A DNA stretch of 64,000 bases from Streptomyces broussonetiae (GCF_009796285.1 NZ_CP047020.1:7812001-7876000); one strand, 5' to 3'. Shown: positions 7,886 to 16,382, counted from the stretch's first letter. Numbers and translations: made by a program. Notes: a model not told the origin generated them from the sequence alone.

Positions 7886-8581
7886 TCACCGGGGCGAATA
7901 CAGCGCGGCGATGTCGTTGGGCAGCGCGGACTTGATCCGGCGGCTGAATTCGTCGACGAGTACTTCCTCCCTGCCTTCGAGGAGTCCCTTGATCGCGGCT
8001 CGCGCGACTTCCTCGGGACTGATCTTGGGCTGGTCGACACCGGCGGACAGGTCGGTGTCGACATACCCGACGTGCACACCGATCACGCGGGTGCCTTGCG
8101 CACGCAGGGCCAGCCGCATGGCGTTGGACAGCGACCATTGCGCTGCCTTGCTCGCTGCATATCCGGGCGCCTGGTCCAGGGCCAGCCAGGATGCAGCGGA
8201 CAGCATGTTGATGACGGCACCGCCGCCGTTGTGGGACAGCGCCGGAGCGAAGGCCTGGGTCACAGCCCAGGTGCCGAGGTAGTTGACCTCCATCTCGCGC
8301 CTGGCGTCGGCCAGTGACGCGGTGAGCACCGGCGCCGCGAGGGCGGTTCCGGCGTTGTTGACCAGGATCGAGAGGTCCCCGATCGCCTCGACCGCCGTGG
8401 CGATGGTGGCCGGGTCCGTGACGTCCAATTGGATCGGCACCACCCCGCGGTCGGTGATCAGTTCGGGGTGGCGTGCGGCGGCGTAGACCGTGGCGCCGTG
8501 CTCGGCGAGCTCTCGGGCGAACGCCTGGCCGATCCCGCGGTTGGCGCCCGTCACCAGGGCGGTCTTGCCGTGAATCTGCAT
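7886..8581 (-). CDS. Short-chain dehydrogenase/reductase
   Basis: This is a 231-aa classical SDR. The cofactor loop is TGANRGIGQ (residues 10-18), the structural NNAG motif follows at about 83, and the catalytic Ser and YxxxK (GYAASKAA) are near 131-149. The AARHPE text after the second strand fits NADPH use. Substrate unknown. The ATG at 8581 is where the family begins; longer upstream readings are not homologous. The gene is divergent from an HxlR regulator, a pairing seen for quinone- or electrophile-responsive reductases. An inverted repeat at 8649-8669 lies in its promoter. Confidence 0.88.
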   Translation of the reverse strand: MQIHGKTALVTGANRGIGQAFARELAEHGATVYAAARHPELITDRGVVPIQLDVTDPATIATAVEAIGDLSILVNNAGTALAAPVLTASLADARREMEVNYLGTWAVTQAFAPALSHNGGGAVINMLSAASWLALDQAPGYAASKAAQWSLSNAMRLALRAQGTRVIGVHVGYVDTDLSAGVDQPKISPEEVARAAIKGLLEGREEVLVDEFSRRIKSALPNDIAALYSPR

Positions 8582-8648
8582 GTCTATGTCCCATCCGTTC
8601 GGTGTCGCACGCGGGCCGAGGTCTGGCGTCGGCGGTAGCAATTCCAGC

Positions 8649-8669
8649 TGACTTGTATTATTAAAGTCA
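8649..8669. promoter_or_regulatory. AT-rich inverted repeat in the SDR promoter
   Basis: TGACTT at 8649-8654 and AAGTCA at 8664-8669 flank the AT-only core GTATTATTA (the leading G apart). The site is 68 bases upstream of the SDR start. On the SDR strand it also contains TTGACT, a good -35 hexamer. HxlR-family repressors (YodB, HypR types) bind comparable ACT...AGT inverted repeats, so this is the best candidate operator for the divergent HxlR protein. Confidence 0.45.
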
Positions 8670-8931
8670 AGGGGCGGGTGGGGCTTGCCCCGAGGTGCGG
8701 CGTCGGTGCCGCGCGCATCACCGGCGTCGTTCCGCTCCGCTACCCTCGTCCCTGCCGGGGCTCTCAAGTGCTGGATGTCCTGTCGGTGACTGCAGCGGGA
8801 CGGCCCCGGCCCCGCGGGGGAGGTGGCCGCCCGCCGTGTGGGCCGTACCCGCTGTGCGGGTGAAGCCGGACCCGTCCTGTGGACCGTCCTGCCGCCATGC
8901 CGGTCACGGGCGAGCAGTGTGTTCCGGACGC

Positions 8932-9004
8932 TTGGCACCTTCTGGATATGGATCCGATACCCAGGTGTACAATTCGTGTATGCCATGCGGTCGCGTGGCA
9001 TACA
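8932..9004 (+). promoter_or_regulatory. hxlR promoter region with 9-bp inverted repeat
   Basis: TGTATGCCA (8977-8985) and TGGCATACA (8996-9004) form a perfect inverted repeat with a 10-base spacer, ending 36 bases before the chosen regulator start. Upstream, TTGGCA (8932-8937) and CGATAC (8955-8960) are 17 bases apart, and TACAAT lies at 8968-8973. The repeat would fall over the transcription start, consistent with autoregulation. The sequence differs from the site at 8649. Confidence 0.45.
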
Positions 9005-9040
9005 TGTGGATCCCGCAGAGATGTGGAAGGTGGGGTGGCA

Positions 9041-9517
9041 GTGCCATCGACGAGGAAGGTGTCCGGTCCCACGGACGACTCACCGGCCTGCTCCATCGAG
9101 CGCAGCCTGCAGGTGCTTGGCGAACGTTGGACACTGCTGGTCCTGCGCGACATATTCGCGGGCAAGCACAGATTCGCCGAAATCCAGTCGTCCCTCGGCA
9201 TCGCGCCGAACCTGCTCAGCGACAGGCTCAAGCTTCTCAGTGAGGCCGGTGTGTTGCGCACGCGGACGTACCAGGAGCCGGGCAGTCGGCATCGGCAGAG
9301 CTACCACCTGTCTCCGGCCGGGCAGGAGCTGCAACTCGTGCTGGCGGCTCTCCAGCAGTGGGGTGACCACCACCGCCCTCGCCCGTCGGGACCCTCTTCT
9401 CTGCGGCGATTGCGTTCCACCGGTCAGGCCGTGCGGGTGGGGTTCCTCGGCGACGACGGCCGCGAATTGCCCGCCGAGGAAGTGACGTTCGTGATGAACA
9501 CGGGTCCCGGGGCCTGA
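9041..9517 (+). CDS. HxlR-family winged-helix regulator
   Basis: This 158-aa member of the HxlR group has the usual CSIERSLQVLGERWTLLVLR start, with Cys at the conserved redox-sensitive position. The winged helix follows (RFAEIQSSLGIAPNLLSDRL, then LLSEAGVLRTRTY), with a C-terminal extension of about 50 residues. Start choice: GTG at 9041, ten bases after GGAAGG; GTG at 9035 is a four-base-spaced alternative. It lies divergently from the SDR gene 460 bases away with two inverted repeats between. HxlR proteins respond to quinones or aldehydes through the N-terminal Cys, which is an inference here. Confidence 0.85.
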   Translation: MPSTRKVSGPTDDSPACSIERSLQVLGERWTLLVLRDIFAGKHRFAEIQSSLGIAPNLLSDRLKLLSEAGVLRTRTYQEPGSRHRQSYHLSPAGQELQLVLAALQQWGDHHRPRPSGPSSLRRLRSTGQAVRVGFLGDDGRELPAEEVTFVMNTGPGA

Positions 9518-9716
9518 TGGCGTAGGACTTCGTTGCCCAACTCCCCACGGTGACAAAGCGGTGAGGGGAAGATCTGTGTCGCGCGACCGCAGTACAGAGC
9601 CTCGTCCTGCAGTAGTTCGCGGTTGCGGCCTGAAAGCGCTGAGGCGAGTGGCGGTGCCTGACGCAGGAGAACATCACCGCTGCTGCGGACCATATCTCCA
9701 CGACCCTGCGCGGCCG

Positions 9717-10619
9717 TCAGGTGCTGCTCGCCGGTTCCATCACGGGGAGTGGACGGGGCCGCCGGGCGAGCAGGGAGGCTGCCACTGCCGCGGTGATGAA
9801 AGCGACGAGGCTGTAGATCGCGGGTGTCACTGCGGCGGCCGGCATGTTCAGCAACGCGGGGCTCAGGGCGATGGTGACGGCGAGCGCACCGTTGTGGATG
9901 CCGATCTCCATCGACGAGGCGACGGCCTGGGGCCGCTCGACGCGGGTGAGGCGGGGAACCCAGTAGCCGATGACCAGGTTCAGGACGCTGAACGCCGCCG
10001 TGAGCGGAAGGACGAAGCCGAGGGACTGGCCCAGCCGGCCGGCGTTCTGCAGGATCGCACCGACAATCACCACCGCCAGCACGATGAGCGCGACGATCCG
10101 GACCGCCTGGCTGAGCGTCCGCGCAAGGCCCGGGTGCAGGCGCCGCAGCGCCATCCCCAGGCCCACCGGCAGTACGACGGTGGCGATCAGCGTGACGACG
10201 CCCTGCGGTTGCAGTCCGATGGTGTGGGCGTGGCCGACGTAGTGCCGGGTCACGCCCCACATGACGAGCGGAAGTGTGACGACGGAGATCAGCGAGTTGA
10301 CCGCGGTGAGGGTGATGTTCAGCGCGATGTCACCGCGGGCGAGGTGGCTGTAGAGGGCCGCGAGCGTTCCGCCGGGTGATGCGGCCAGGAGCAGCATCCC
10401 GACCGCGGTGTCGGGGTCGGCTCGGGTCAGAGCAAGCAGCGCCAGACAGAGCGCGGGCATCAGCACCAGCTGGCAGGCCAGTGCCGTGCCCACTGCACGC
10501 GGCGCACTGATCACGCGGACGAAGTCGGGCAAGGTGAGAGAAAGGCCCAGGCCGAGCATGATGACCGCCAGGGCGATCGGCAACAGCACGGTGGTCAGGA
10601 CAGAGCTGTGCAACGTCAC
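9717..10619 (-). CDS. Bile acid:sodium symporter (BASS) family transporter
   Basis: This 300-aa integral membrane protein has about nine or ten hydrophobic helices. Family landmarks are LLAASPGGTLAALYSHLARGDIALNITLTAVNS (residues about 77-110) and MEIGIHNGALAVTIAL (about 236-251), the two crossover regions that bind Na+ and substrate. BASS proteins import organic anions such as bile acids, pyruvate or pantoate. The GTG start at 10619 abuts its GAGGA sequence. A TTG two codons in (10613) would have ideal 6-base spacing and may be the real start. It follows the crotonase gene by 9 bp, so it probably imports the acid that this operon activates. Confidence 0.85.
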   Translation of the reverse strand: MTLHSSVLTTVLLPIALAVIMLGLGLSLTLPDFVRVISAPRAVGTALACQLVLMPALCLALLALTRADPDTAVGMLLLAASPGGTLAALYSHLARGDIALNITLTAVNSLISVVTLPLVMWGVTRHYVGHAHTIGLQPQGVVTLIATVVLPVGLGMALRRLHPGLARTLSQAVRIVALIVLAVVIVGAILQNAGRLGQSLGFVLPLTAAFSVLNLVIGYWVPRLTRVERPQAVASSMEIGIHNGALAVTIALSPALLNMPAAAVTPAIYSLVAFITAAVAASLLARRPRPLPVMEPASST

Positions 10620-10628
10620 TCCTCGGGA

Positions 10629-11393
10629 TCAGTGCCGGTGGTATTCGCCGACCGAGCGGGCGAAGAAGGCACGCAGTGCCTCCTTGTGGTCGTCCTTCGT
10701 GAACAACTCGGCCAGTTCGTCGATCTGTCGACGGTGCGCCTGGTCCCGGCTCATCTCCGGAGCGTCGTTCGCGCAGCGCTTGGTGGCCTCGACCGACAGG
10801 GGGGCGCGGGTCGCGATCCGTTCCGCCTTCGCCAGCGCTACGTGCATGAGCGCCTCGGGTGCGCACACCTCGGTGACCAGTCCCCAGGCCGCGGCGCGCT
10901 CGGCTTCGTAGCGTTCGCCGGTGAGGAGGATCTCCTTGGCGGGTCCGAGTCCCACGATCCTGGCGAGGCGCCAGAAGTTCGCCATGAGGCCGACATTGAC
11001 CCCGGCCGCGACGAAGGACGCCTCGCTCGAGGCGACGCGAATGTCGCAGGCCAGGGCCAGCTCGAATCCGCCGCCGACGGCCGGTCCGTTGACCGCGGCG
11101 ATCACTGGAGCGCGGAACCTCTCCAGGCCGTCGACGATCCGCTCGAAGTCCGCCAGGAAGTCGGGCAGTTCGGTCCGGCTCATCCGTTGGTCCTGGACCA
11201 GGTCCGCGCCGGCGGTGAACACACCCCCGGCCCCGGTGAGGACGACCGCACGAATCTCCGGCTCCTCCTCCAGCCGGTCGATGGCCGCTTTCAGGTGCGC
11301 CCGGCTCTCCCAGGTGAGAGTGTTGACGGGCGGGTTGCTGAGTGTGATCACCACAACGTGCGGTGTGTGGTGCCTCAGCTGGACTGCGCTCAC
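10629..11393 (-). CDS. Enoyl-CoA hydratase/isomerase family protein
   Basis: This 254-aa crotonase-fold enzyme shows VVLTGAGGVFTAGADL (CoA and oxyanion site) and AAVNGPAVGGGFELALACDI. The second has the Glu equivalent to Glu144 of rat hydratase. The second catalytic Glu, normally in F..PE...G..PG, is absent: the region reads FVAAGVNVGLMANFWRL. A plain syn-hydratase is therefore less likely than an isomerase, hydrolase or other crotonase reaction. The GTG start overlaps the stop of the CaiB/BaiF gene (GTGA), so the two are translationally coupled. Confidence 0.87.
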   Translation of the reverse strand: MSAVQLRHHTPHVVVITLSNPPVNTLTWESRAHLKAAIDRLEEEPEIRAVVLTGAGGVFTAGADLVQDQRMSRTELPDFLADFERIVDGLERFRAPVIAAVNGPAVGGGFELALACDIRVASSEASFVAAGVNVGLMANFWRLARIVGLGPAKEILLTGERYEAERAAAWGLVTEVCAPEALMHVALAKAERIATRAPLSVEATKRCANDAPEMSRDQAHRRQIDELAELFTKDDHKEALRAFFARSVGEYHRH

Positions 11394-12586
11394 TTCTCCT
11401 CCTTGGCCACGCCCGCGGCGAGCAGGGCCTCGATCTCGGACCGCCCGAAGCCGGCTTCGGTCAGCACGTCGGTCGTGTGCTCGCCCAGCAGCGGGGCCGG
11501 ACGATCGATGACGGCCGGAGTGCGGGAGAACTTGACGGGCACGCCGATGTGCTTCACCAAACCCGCCGAGAGGTGTTCGACCTCGACGAGCATCCGCCTG
11601 GCCCGGACCTGGGGGTCGGAATAGACCTGACCGATGTCGTACACGGGCCCGGCGGGAATGCCGTAGGGCAGGAGGATGTCCATCCACTGCTCGGTGGTGT
11701 ACTCCAGGAATTTCTTCTGCAGTTGCTCGGTCAGCGACGGGCGGTTGGTCATGCGGGAGATCGGATCGGCAAACCGCGGGTCCGTCCCCAGCCCAGGCCA
11801 CTCCAAGGCCTCCACGAGGCGTTCCCACATCCGCTGATTGGGTGTGCCGACGGTCAGCCAGCCGTCGGCAGTCCGGAACGCCTCGTAGGGGGCCGCGAGC
11901 CGCATCTGCGAGCCGAGCGGGCCGGCTACTTGCCCGGTGGCGAACAGGACGGCGCTCTCCCACACCATCAGGGAGATACCGGCCTCCAGCAGGGATGTGT
12001 CCACGTACTGTCCCTCACCGGTACGCAGACGGTGGACATAGGCGGCGAGCACACCGTTGGCGGCCAGGAGACCCGCGGTGAGGTCACAGATCGGCACGCC
12101 CGCCTTGACCAGCGCGCCACCGGGCTCCCCGGTGACGCTCATGATCCCGGACATGCCCTGGGCGATGAGGTCGTACCCGCCCCGGCCGGCCAGTGGGCCG
12201 TCCTGGCCGAATCCCGAGATCGAGCAGTAGACCAGGGCGGAGTTCCGTGCGGCGAGTCTGGGATAGTCGCAGCCGAGGCGCTGCATGGCGCCCGGCCTGA
12301 AGTTCTCGACGAGGACGTCGACTCCTTCGCTGAGCCTGCGCAGCGCGGCGGCTCCCCGCTCGTCCCGCAAGTCCAAAGCGATCCCGCGCTTGTTCCGGTT
12401 CACCGCCATGTATGCCGGCGACTGGCCGCCGGGGAAGTCGGCTCCCCAGCCGCGCAGTTCGTCGCCGGCCGGACGCTCGACTTTGATCACGTCGGCGCCC
12501 ATGTCGGCGAGGAGCGCCGCGCAGTAGGCACCAGCCATCACTTGGCTCACGTCCAGAACCCGTACGCCGTCGAGGGGGCCCGCCAT
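11390..12586 (-). CDS. CaiB/BaiF family CoA-transferase
   Basis: This 398-aa class III CoA-transferase moves CoA between organic acids through aspartyl-CoA anhydride. It begins PLDGVRVLDVSQVMAGAYCA and has ADVIKVERPAGDELRGWG. The catalytic Asp lies in GRGGYDLIAQGMSGIMSVTG, and GEGQYVDTSLLEAGISL is also typical. The ATG at 12586 was chosen for its AGGAG five bases upstream. It is the first gene of a leftward operon with a crotonase and a BASS transporter, divergent from an IclR regulator. This points to uptake, CoA activation and beta-carbon chemistry of a small acid. Confidence 0.9.
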   Translation of the reverse strand: MAGPLDGVRVLDVSQVMAGAYCAALLADMGADVIKVERPAGDELRGWGADFPGGQSPAYMAVNRNKRGIALDLRDERGAAALRRLSEGVDVLVENFRPGAMQRLGCDYPRLAARNSALVYCSISGFGQDGPLAGRGGYDLIAQGMSGIMSVTGEPGGALVKAGVPICDLTAGLLAANGVLAAYVHRLRTGEGQYVDTSLLEAGISLMVWESAVLFATGQVAGPLGSQMRLAAPYEAFRTADGWLTVGTPNQRMWERLVEALEWPGLGTDPRFADPISRMTNRPSLTEQLQKKFLEYTTEQWMDILLPYGIPAGPVYDIGQVYSDPQVRARRMLVEVEHLSAGLVKHIGVPVKFSRTPAVIDRPAPLLGEHTTDVLTEAGFGRSEIEALLAAGVAKEEK

Positions 12587-12615
12587 CGCATCTCCTGAGG
12601 ACTTCGCGCTTTGTG

Positions 12616-12647
12616 CCGCATGGTGGAACGGCTGTGCTACTATGCGG
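12616..12647. promoter_or_regulatory. Inverted repeat between caiB-like gene and iclR-like gene
   Basis: CCGCAT at 12616-12621 and ATGCGG at 12642-12647 form a perfect inverted repeat with a 20-base spacer in the 98-bp divergent intergenic region. TACTAT (12638-12643) inside it resembles a -10 hexamer for the rightward regulator gene. An IclR dimer-of-dimers could bind here and control both directions. Confidence 0.4.
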
Positions 12648-12684
12648 TCCAAACGCTAGGGGAGCGGTCAGGAGGCGTCAACAG

Positions 12685-13479
12685 ATGCGCAGTGTTTTCA
12701 CGACCTTCACCGTGCTCGAAGCGCTCGCCGAGGCCCAGCCGGTCGGTGTGGGCGCGCTGGCGCGGGAGCTGGATCTGCCCAAGAGCACCGTGCAGCGCAG
12801 CCTGACCACGCTGGCCGAGGTGGGGTGGATCCGCCCGCTGGACGGCAGCGGCCACACACGGTGGATACTGACGGCCAGGCCCCTGAAGCTGGCCGGACAC
12901 GTACTACGCCACGAGCGCCTGCTCCGTGAGGCCGCAGCGCCCGCGATGGCGGACCTCGCCCGGCAGACCCGCGAAACGATCCACCTGACGATCGTGGACG
13001 GTGACAGCGTGATCCTGCTGGACAAGATCGACAGCACGCACACCGTCCGCAACGTCTCCTGGGTCGGCGGTCGCGCTCCCCTCCACGCGTCGGCCTCCGG
13101 ACTGGCGATCCTCGCCCACCTTCCGGCAGACGCGATCACCCGACACCCGCTGACCCCGTACACCGCGCAGACCGTGACGGACGCCGAGGTGCTGTGTGCC
13201 ACTCTCGCCACGGTCCGCAAGCGCGGTTACGCCATCAACACCGGGATGTGGCGCGACGACGTGAGCGCCGTCGCTGCGGCGATCCTGGATCCGACCGGGG
13301 CGCCGGCCGCCTCCCTCAGCATCTCCGTGCCGACCTACCGGCTCTCCGACGAACTCCGCGATCAGTACGGCGTCCTGGTCCGCGACGCCGCCGCGCGCGT
13401 GACGTCCCTGTGGGACGGGCAGGACCCCGCAAACAGTCCCATGGCCGAACGGGAAGGCTCGGCCAGCGTCTGGGCGTAA
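12685..13479 (+). CDS. IclR-family transcriptional regulator
   Basis: This 264-aa protein has an N-terminal winged helix (VGVGALARELDLPKSTVQRS, then LTTLAEVGWIRPL) followed by the IclR effector domain (LARQTRETIHLTIVDGDSVI, ASASGLAILA, KRGYAIN...W.DDV.AVAAAI). The ATG at 12685 has GAGG nine bases upstream. It is divergent from the CaiB/crotonase/BASS operon, which it most likely represses or activates in response to the transported acid or its CoA ester. The 3' end overlaps a truncated PAS gene on the other strand by about 118 bases. Confidence 0.9.
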   Translation: MRSVFTTFTVLEALAEAQPVGVGALARELDLPKSTVQRSLTTLAEVGWIRPLDGSGHTRWILTARPLKLAGHVLRHERLLREAAAPAMADLARQTRETIHLTIVDGDSVILLDKIDSTHTVRNVSWVGGRAPLHASASGLAILAHLPADAITRHPLTPYTAQTVTDAEVLCATLATVRKRGYAINTGMWRDDVSAVAAAILDPTGAPAASLSISVPTYRLSDELRDQYGVLVRDAAARVTSLWDGQDPANSPMAEREGSASVWA

Positions 13480-13802
13480 GGCGTCGGGAACGGCAGGGCG
13501 CGCAGCCCCGGTGCGCCCTTAGGACGCAACCCCACGAGCCGCTCCCGTGCGGGGGCGCCGTTCTCCAGCACGCTGTACAGCATCGCCTCCACCTCATCGG
13601 GTGCGGAAAGGTCATACACGTCAGTGACGTGTCGGCCCACGATCTGTTCGGTGGGCGCCTCGTGCAGAATCGGCCTGGTGAGGTTGATCCGCAGGATGCG
13701 CAACTCCGTGTCCAAGATCAGCCGCCCGGTAGGGGACTGGCGGAACAGAGCCTCCAGCGCCGCAGCACCCCCGCCCGGCGAGACGGCTTCGTTTTGCGTC
13801 AC
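13362..13802 (-). pseudogene. PAS-domain protein, truncated at its 3' end
   Basis: GTG at 13802 has a near-perfect GGAGG eight bases upstream and opens a PAS domain. The text is ALFRQSPTGRLILDTELRIL, then RINLTRPILHEAPTEQIVGR, then HVTDVYDLSAPDEVEAMLYS with VLENGAPARERLVG. This layout is typical of Streptomyces PAS-SpoIIE phosphatase regulators. Similarity ends at about 13515. The frame then runs into the antisense of the iclR-like gene until a stop at 13362. The PP2C phosphatase and other C-terminal domains are absent. Confidence 0.7.
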
Positions 13803-14001
13803 GGCAACCCACCTCCACCATCCAGCCTGCACCTGGCTGCTGTGTGGCGCTCCCCGTTGCGGCCTCGGCGTGCTGTTGTCGAGCGCTCCGGCTCACCACT
13901 GTCATGGGCGGCGGGGCGTTGCAGGATCAATGCGCTCAGCTCGCCGTACCGGTCACGCCCCGGCCGGCCCGGCGCGGCGCGGCGCCGGAGACATCACCGC
14001 C

Positions 14002-14094
14002 GTGGACCACGCCCTTCTCGCCCACCTGGCACACGACGGCCGCGCCTCCCGTCAGGCCCTGTCCACCGACCTGCCGCCGTCGGACGCGCCCTGA
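14002..14094 (+). pseudogene. Lrp/AsnC-type helix-turn-helix fragment
   Basis: Translation gives VDHALLAHLAHDGRASRQAL followed by STDLPPSDAP and a stop. This matches the first helices of Lrp/AsnC regulators (D..LL..L..DGR.S...LA...). The recognition helix is interrupted and the ligand-binding domain was not found downstream in any frame, so it is a relic. Confidence 0.4.
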
Positions 14095-14580
14095 TCCGCC
14101 CGCCCGAAACACGCTCGACCCGTACGGCCGCTCCACGGGCGTCGGCACGCCCGACGTCTGGGCCGGACTGCAGACCTGACGCCACGTCGTCGCAGAGGTC
14201 TCCACCACGCCGGACTCCACGCTCCCGCGCCTCGTGGTCTCCGGCCGGACGGGCGCCTGTCGTGCCACCGAGGAGCAACTGCCGGAGAACACCGTGGCGG
14301 ACCGCTCCGCGCACCCTCGACTACGAATTCCTGTAGGCCGAGCCGGCGAATCGGGCGCCGTCCCACGTCATCATCGAAATCCGGGCCCCATCCGTATCGA
14401 GTCGCTGCGCGGCATTGGCGCAGACGGTCCGCATCGGAAGGCGTGCACGCCGCGCGCGCCACATCCGCGCAGGATCGGCTCGCACGGACGTCGCTCAGGC
14501 CGCGCCGTAAACCCAGCCGCAGACCGTCAACCAGGGCCTGTCCGCAGCTCCACCCGGAACCCGAAAGGCATCCGACACCC
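14095..14580. other. Unassigned stretch upstream of the DUF3533-like gene
   Basis: No supportable gene. Open frames on both strands are low-complexity shadows. It probably holds the promoter of the membrane protein that starts at 14581, but no clear -10/-35 pair stands out. Confidence 0.4.
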
Positions 14581-16320
14581 ATGACGATGAATGTTCCCGG
14601 TGTGCCGAAGGCCACCGCCCGGTACCTGCTACGCCGGCCGAACCTCTGGTTCTTCCCGACGCTAGTCATGATCGCGGTCAGCGTGGTGGTGTCGCTGTCC
14701 TACATCGGAGGCATCATCAACCCCACGGGCAACCTCCACCACCTCCCGATCGCGATCGTCGACGAGGACCAGGCGGTGCACGTCGACGGCCGGAAGGTGC
14801 ACCTCGGTCCGCAGATCGTCCGGGCCATCACGACCGCGTCGGATTCCCGTCAACGCGTGGAATGGCAGACGCTGAGTCTGCGTGGGGCAGAAGCCGGGAT
14901 GGACAAAGACGCAGTCTACGGCGCCTTGATCATTCCGGCTGACTTCAGCAGCGGCGTCCTGTCCTTGACCGGCCCCGTCGCGCCCCATGGGAGGGCTCCG
15001 CGGCAGCCGAGTGTCCACCTGCTCACCAACCCCCGTTCCGGCAGTGTGGCCACCTCCTCGGTACAAGCCGTCGGAGAGCGAACGACCCACACCGTATCGA
15101 GTCGTATCGCCGCGACGCTGGCTGCACACATGGAGCCCGCGCACCACACGAGCCGCCGGGCGATCCCGACCGCCGAGAAGATGTTGCTGGCCGACCCCGT
15201 CACGTTGCACACGAGCGAGCATCGCCCTCTCGGCAACCATTCCGGATTCGGCCTCAGCGCTTTTTACGTCAGCCTCGTCCTCACTCTTGGCGCCTATCTG
15301 GGTGCGGGTGTCGTCAGCAGCTCGGTCGATTTCGCTCTCGGATATCAGTCAGCCGAGCGCGGACGTCGCTGGTCCAGCAAGCTGCCGGTCCCGATCACCC
15401 GCACCCAAACACTGGTGGCCAAGACCGTCATGTCGGCCGTCCTGTCACCGGTCACCGCGACAGCAATTTTGCTCACGTGTAAATTCGCCCTTCACATGGA
15501 TACACCCCACTTCGGTCAGCTATGGATCTACTCCGTATGCGCCTCGATCGCCGTCGGGGTGACCGCTCAGACCATCATTTCGCTGGTCGGAGGACTCGGG
15601 TCGCTGGTGGGCATGCTCTTCTTCGTCGCGTTGGCGGTGCCCTCGTCCGGGGGGAGCTTCCCCCTCCAGACCGTTCCCAGCCCCTACCGGTGGCTCGCTC
15701 AGTTCGAACCTATGCGGCAGATCGACGACGGCGTTCGCGCAATCCTCTACTTCGACGCCCGGGGCGATGCCGGCCTGACGCGTGGCTGGATCATGATCGC
15801 CTTGGGGTGTTTCGTCGGCCTGGCTCTGGGCCTGATCGTCGCGTGGATCCGTGATCACGGCGGTCACCAGCGGCTCACGAGCCATCAGATCACCGCCGCA
15901 CATGCACACTTCCGCTCCACGGTCTCCCTCGCGGCCACAGCCGGCGGTACGCAGCACGAATCCGGTGGAAGGCCCGCTCCCAGAGCCGCTGCGCCCGACC
16001 GGCGCAACGCCACCGAGTCGACCGCTCCCTCGCAGGCAGCACCCCGCGTCTTCGGTCGGGTACGGAACTCTTACGGAGACGTTGTGTCCCTGGCCGCCGT
16101 CACCCTTCTCTCGCTTAATGGGAGCCAACTGGGCCGGATCGGCACGCAATCCGATGGCTCTTACGAAATTGATGCGCCGGCATCCGGAGCCTGCCTCCTT
16201 CTTGCTACGGCGGACGACCACCAGCCCCACGCCGCCATCGTTCAGATCGGCGACAGGTCTCGATGCCACGACGTCGTACTGAGCGGACTGAGCGGACTGA
16301 GCGGGACGGTTCCGGCATGA
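14581..16320 (+). CDS. YhgE/DUF3533-like membrane protein with C-terminal carboxypeptidase-regulatory-like domain
   Basis: This 579-aa protein has an N-terminal helix (about 25-45), a long extracytoplasmic domain (about 50-230), then a block of about five helices (about 235-450). That is the layout of SNG1/DUF3533 and YhgE/Pip membrane proteins, related to ABC-2 permeases. Residues about 500-570 (VFGRVRNSYGDVVSLAAVTL, IGTQSDGSYEIDAPASGACL) form a carboxypeptidase-regulatory-like beta-sandwich, as seen at the C-termini of Streptomyces drug exporters. The protein stops where a second sandwich would begin (GLSGTVPA). Start ATG at 14581. It is likely involved in membrane export, substrate unknown. 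Confidence 0.72.
   Translation: MTMNVPGVPKATARYLLRRPNLWFFPTLVMIAVSVVVSLSYIGGIINPTGNLHHLPIAIVDEDQAVHVDGRKVHLGPQIVRAITTASDSRQRVEWQTLSLRGAEAGMDKDAVYGALIIPADFSSGVLSLTGPVAPHGRAPRQPSVHLLTNPRSGSVATSSVQAVGERTTHTVSSRIAATLAAHMEPAHHTSRRAIPTAEKMLLADPVTLHTSEHRPLGNHSGFGLSAFYVSLVLTLGAYLGAGVVSSSVDFALGYQSAERGRRWSSKLPVPITRTQTLVAKTVMSAVLSPVTATAILLTCKFALHMDTPHFGQLWIYSVCASIAVGVTAQTIISLVGGLGSLVGMLFFVALAVPSSGGSFPLQTVPSPYRWLAQFEPMRQIDDGVRAILYFDARGDAGLTRGWIMIALGCFVGLALGLIVAWIRDHGGHQRLTSHQITAAHAHFRSTVSLAATAGGTQHESGGRPAPRAAAPDRRNATESTAPSQAAPRVFGRVRNSYGDVVSLAAVTLLSLNGSQLGRIGTQSDGSYEIDAPASGACLLLATADDHQPHAAIVQIGDRSRCHDVVLSGLSGLSGTVPA
16276..16309 (+). repeat. Tandem 9-bp repeat at the 3' end of the membrane protein gene
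   Basis: The unit GAGCGGACT is repeated head to tail with a final partial GAGCGGGAC copy. It encodes LSG three times just before the terminal TVPA. Its in-frame length means slippage would change only the number of LSG tripeptides in the linker. Confidence 0.7.
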
Positions 16321-16382
16321 CGAGCGGTGGTCCGGCGCCTCCGCCGTTTCGCCCGGTCACAGTGGGCGGGGCTCGCTCGACG

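Noticed and set aside
10629..11963. A longer start for the crotonase gene inside the CoA-transferase gene
   Set aside because: Residues before VSAVQLRHH are off-frame CaiB codons. The GTGA overlap gives the start at 11393.
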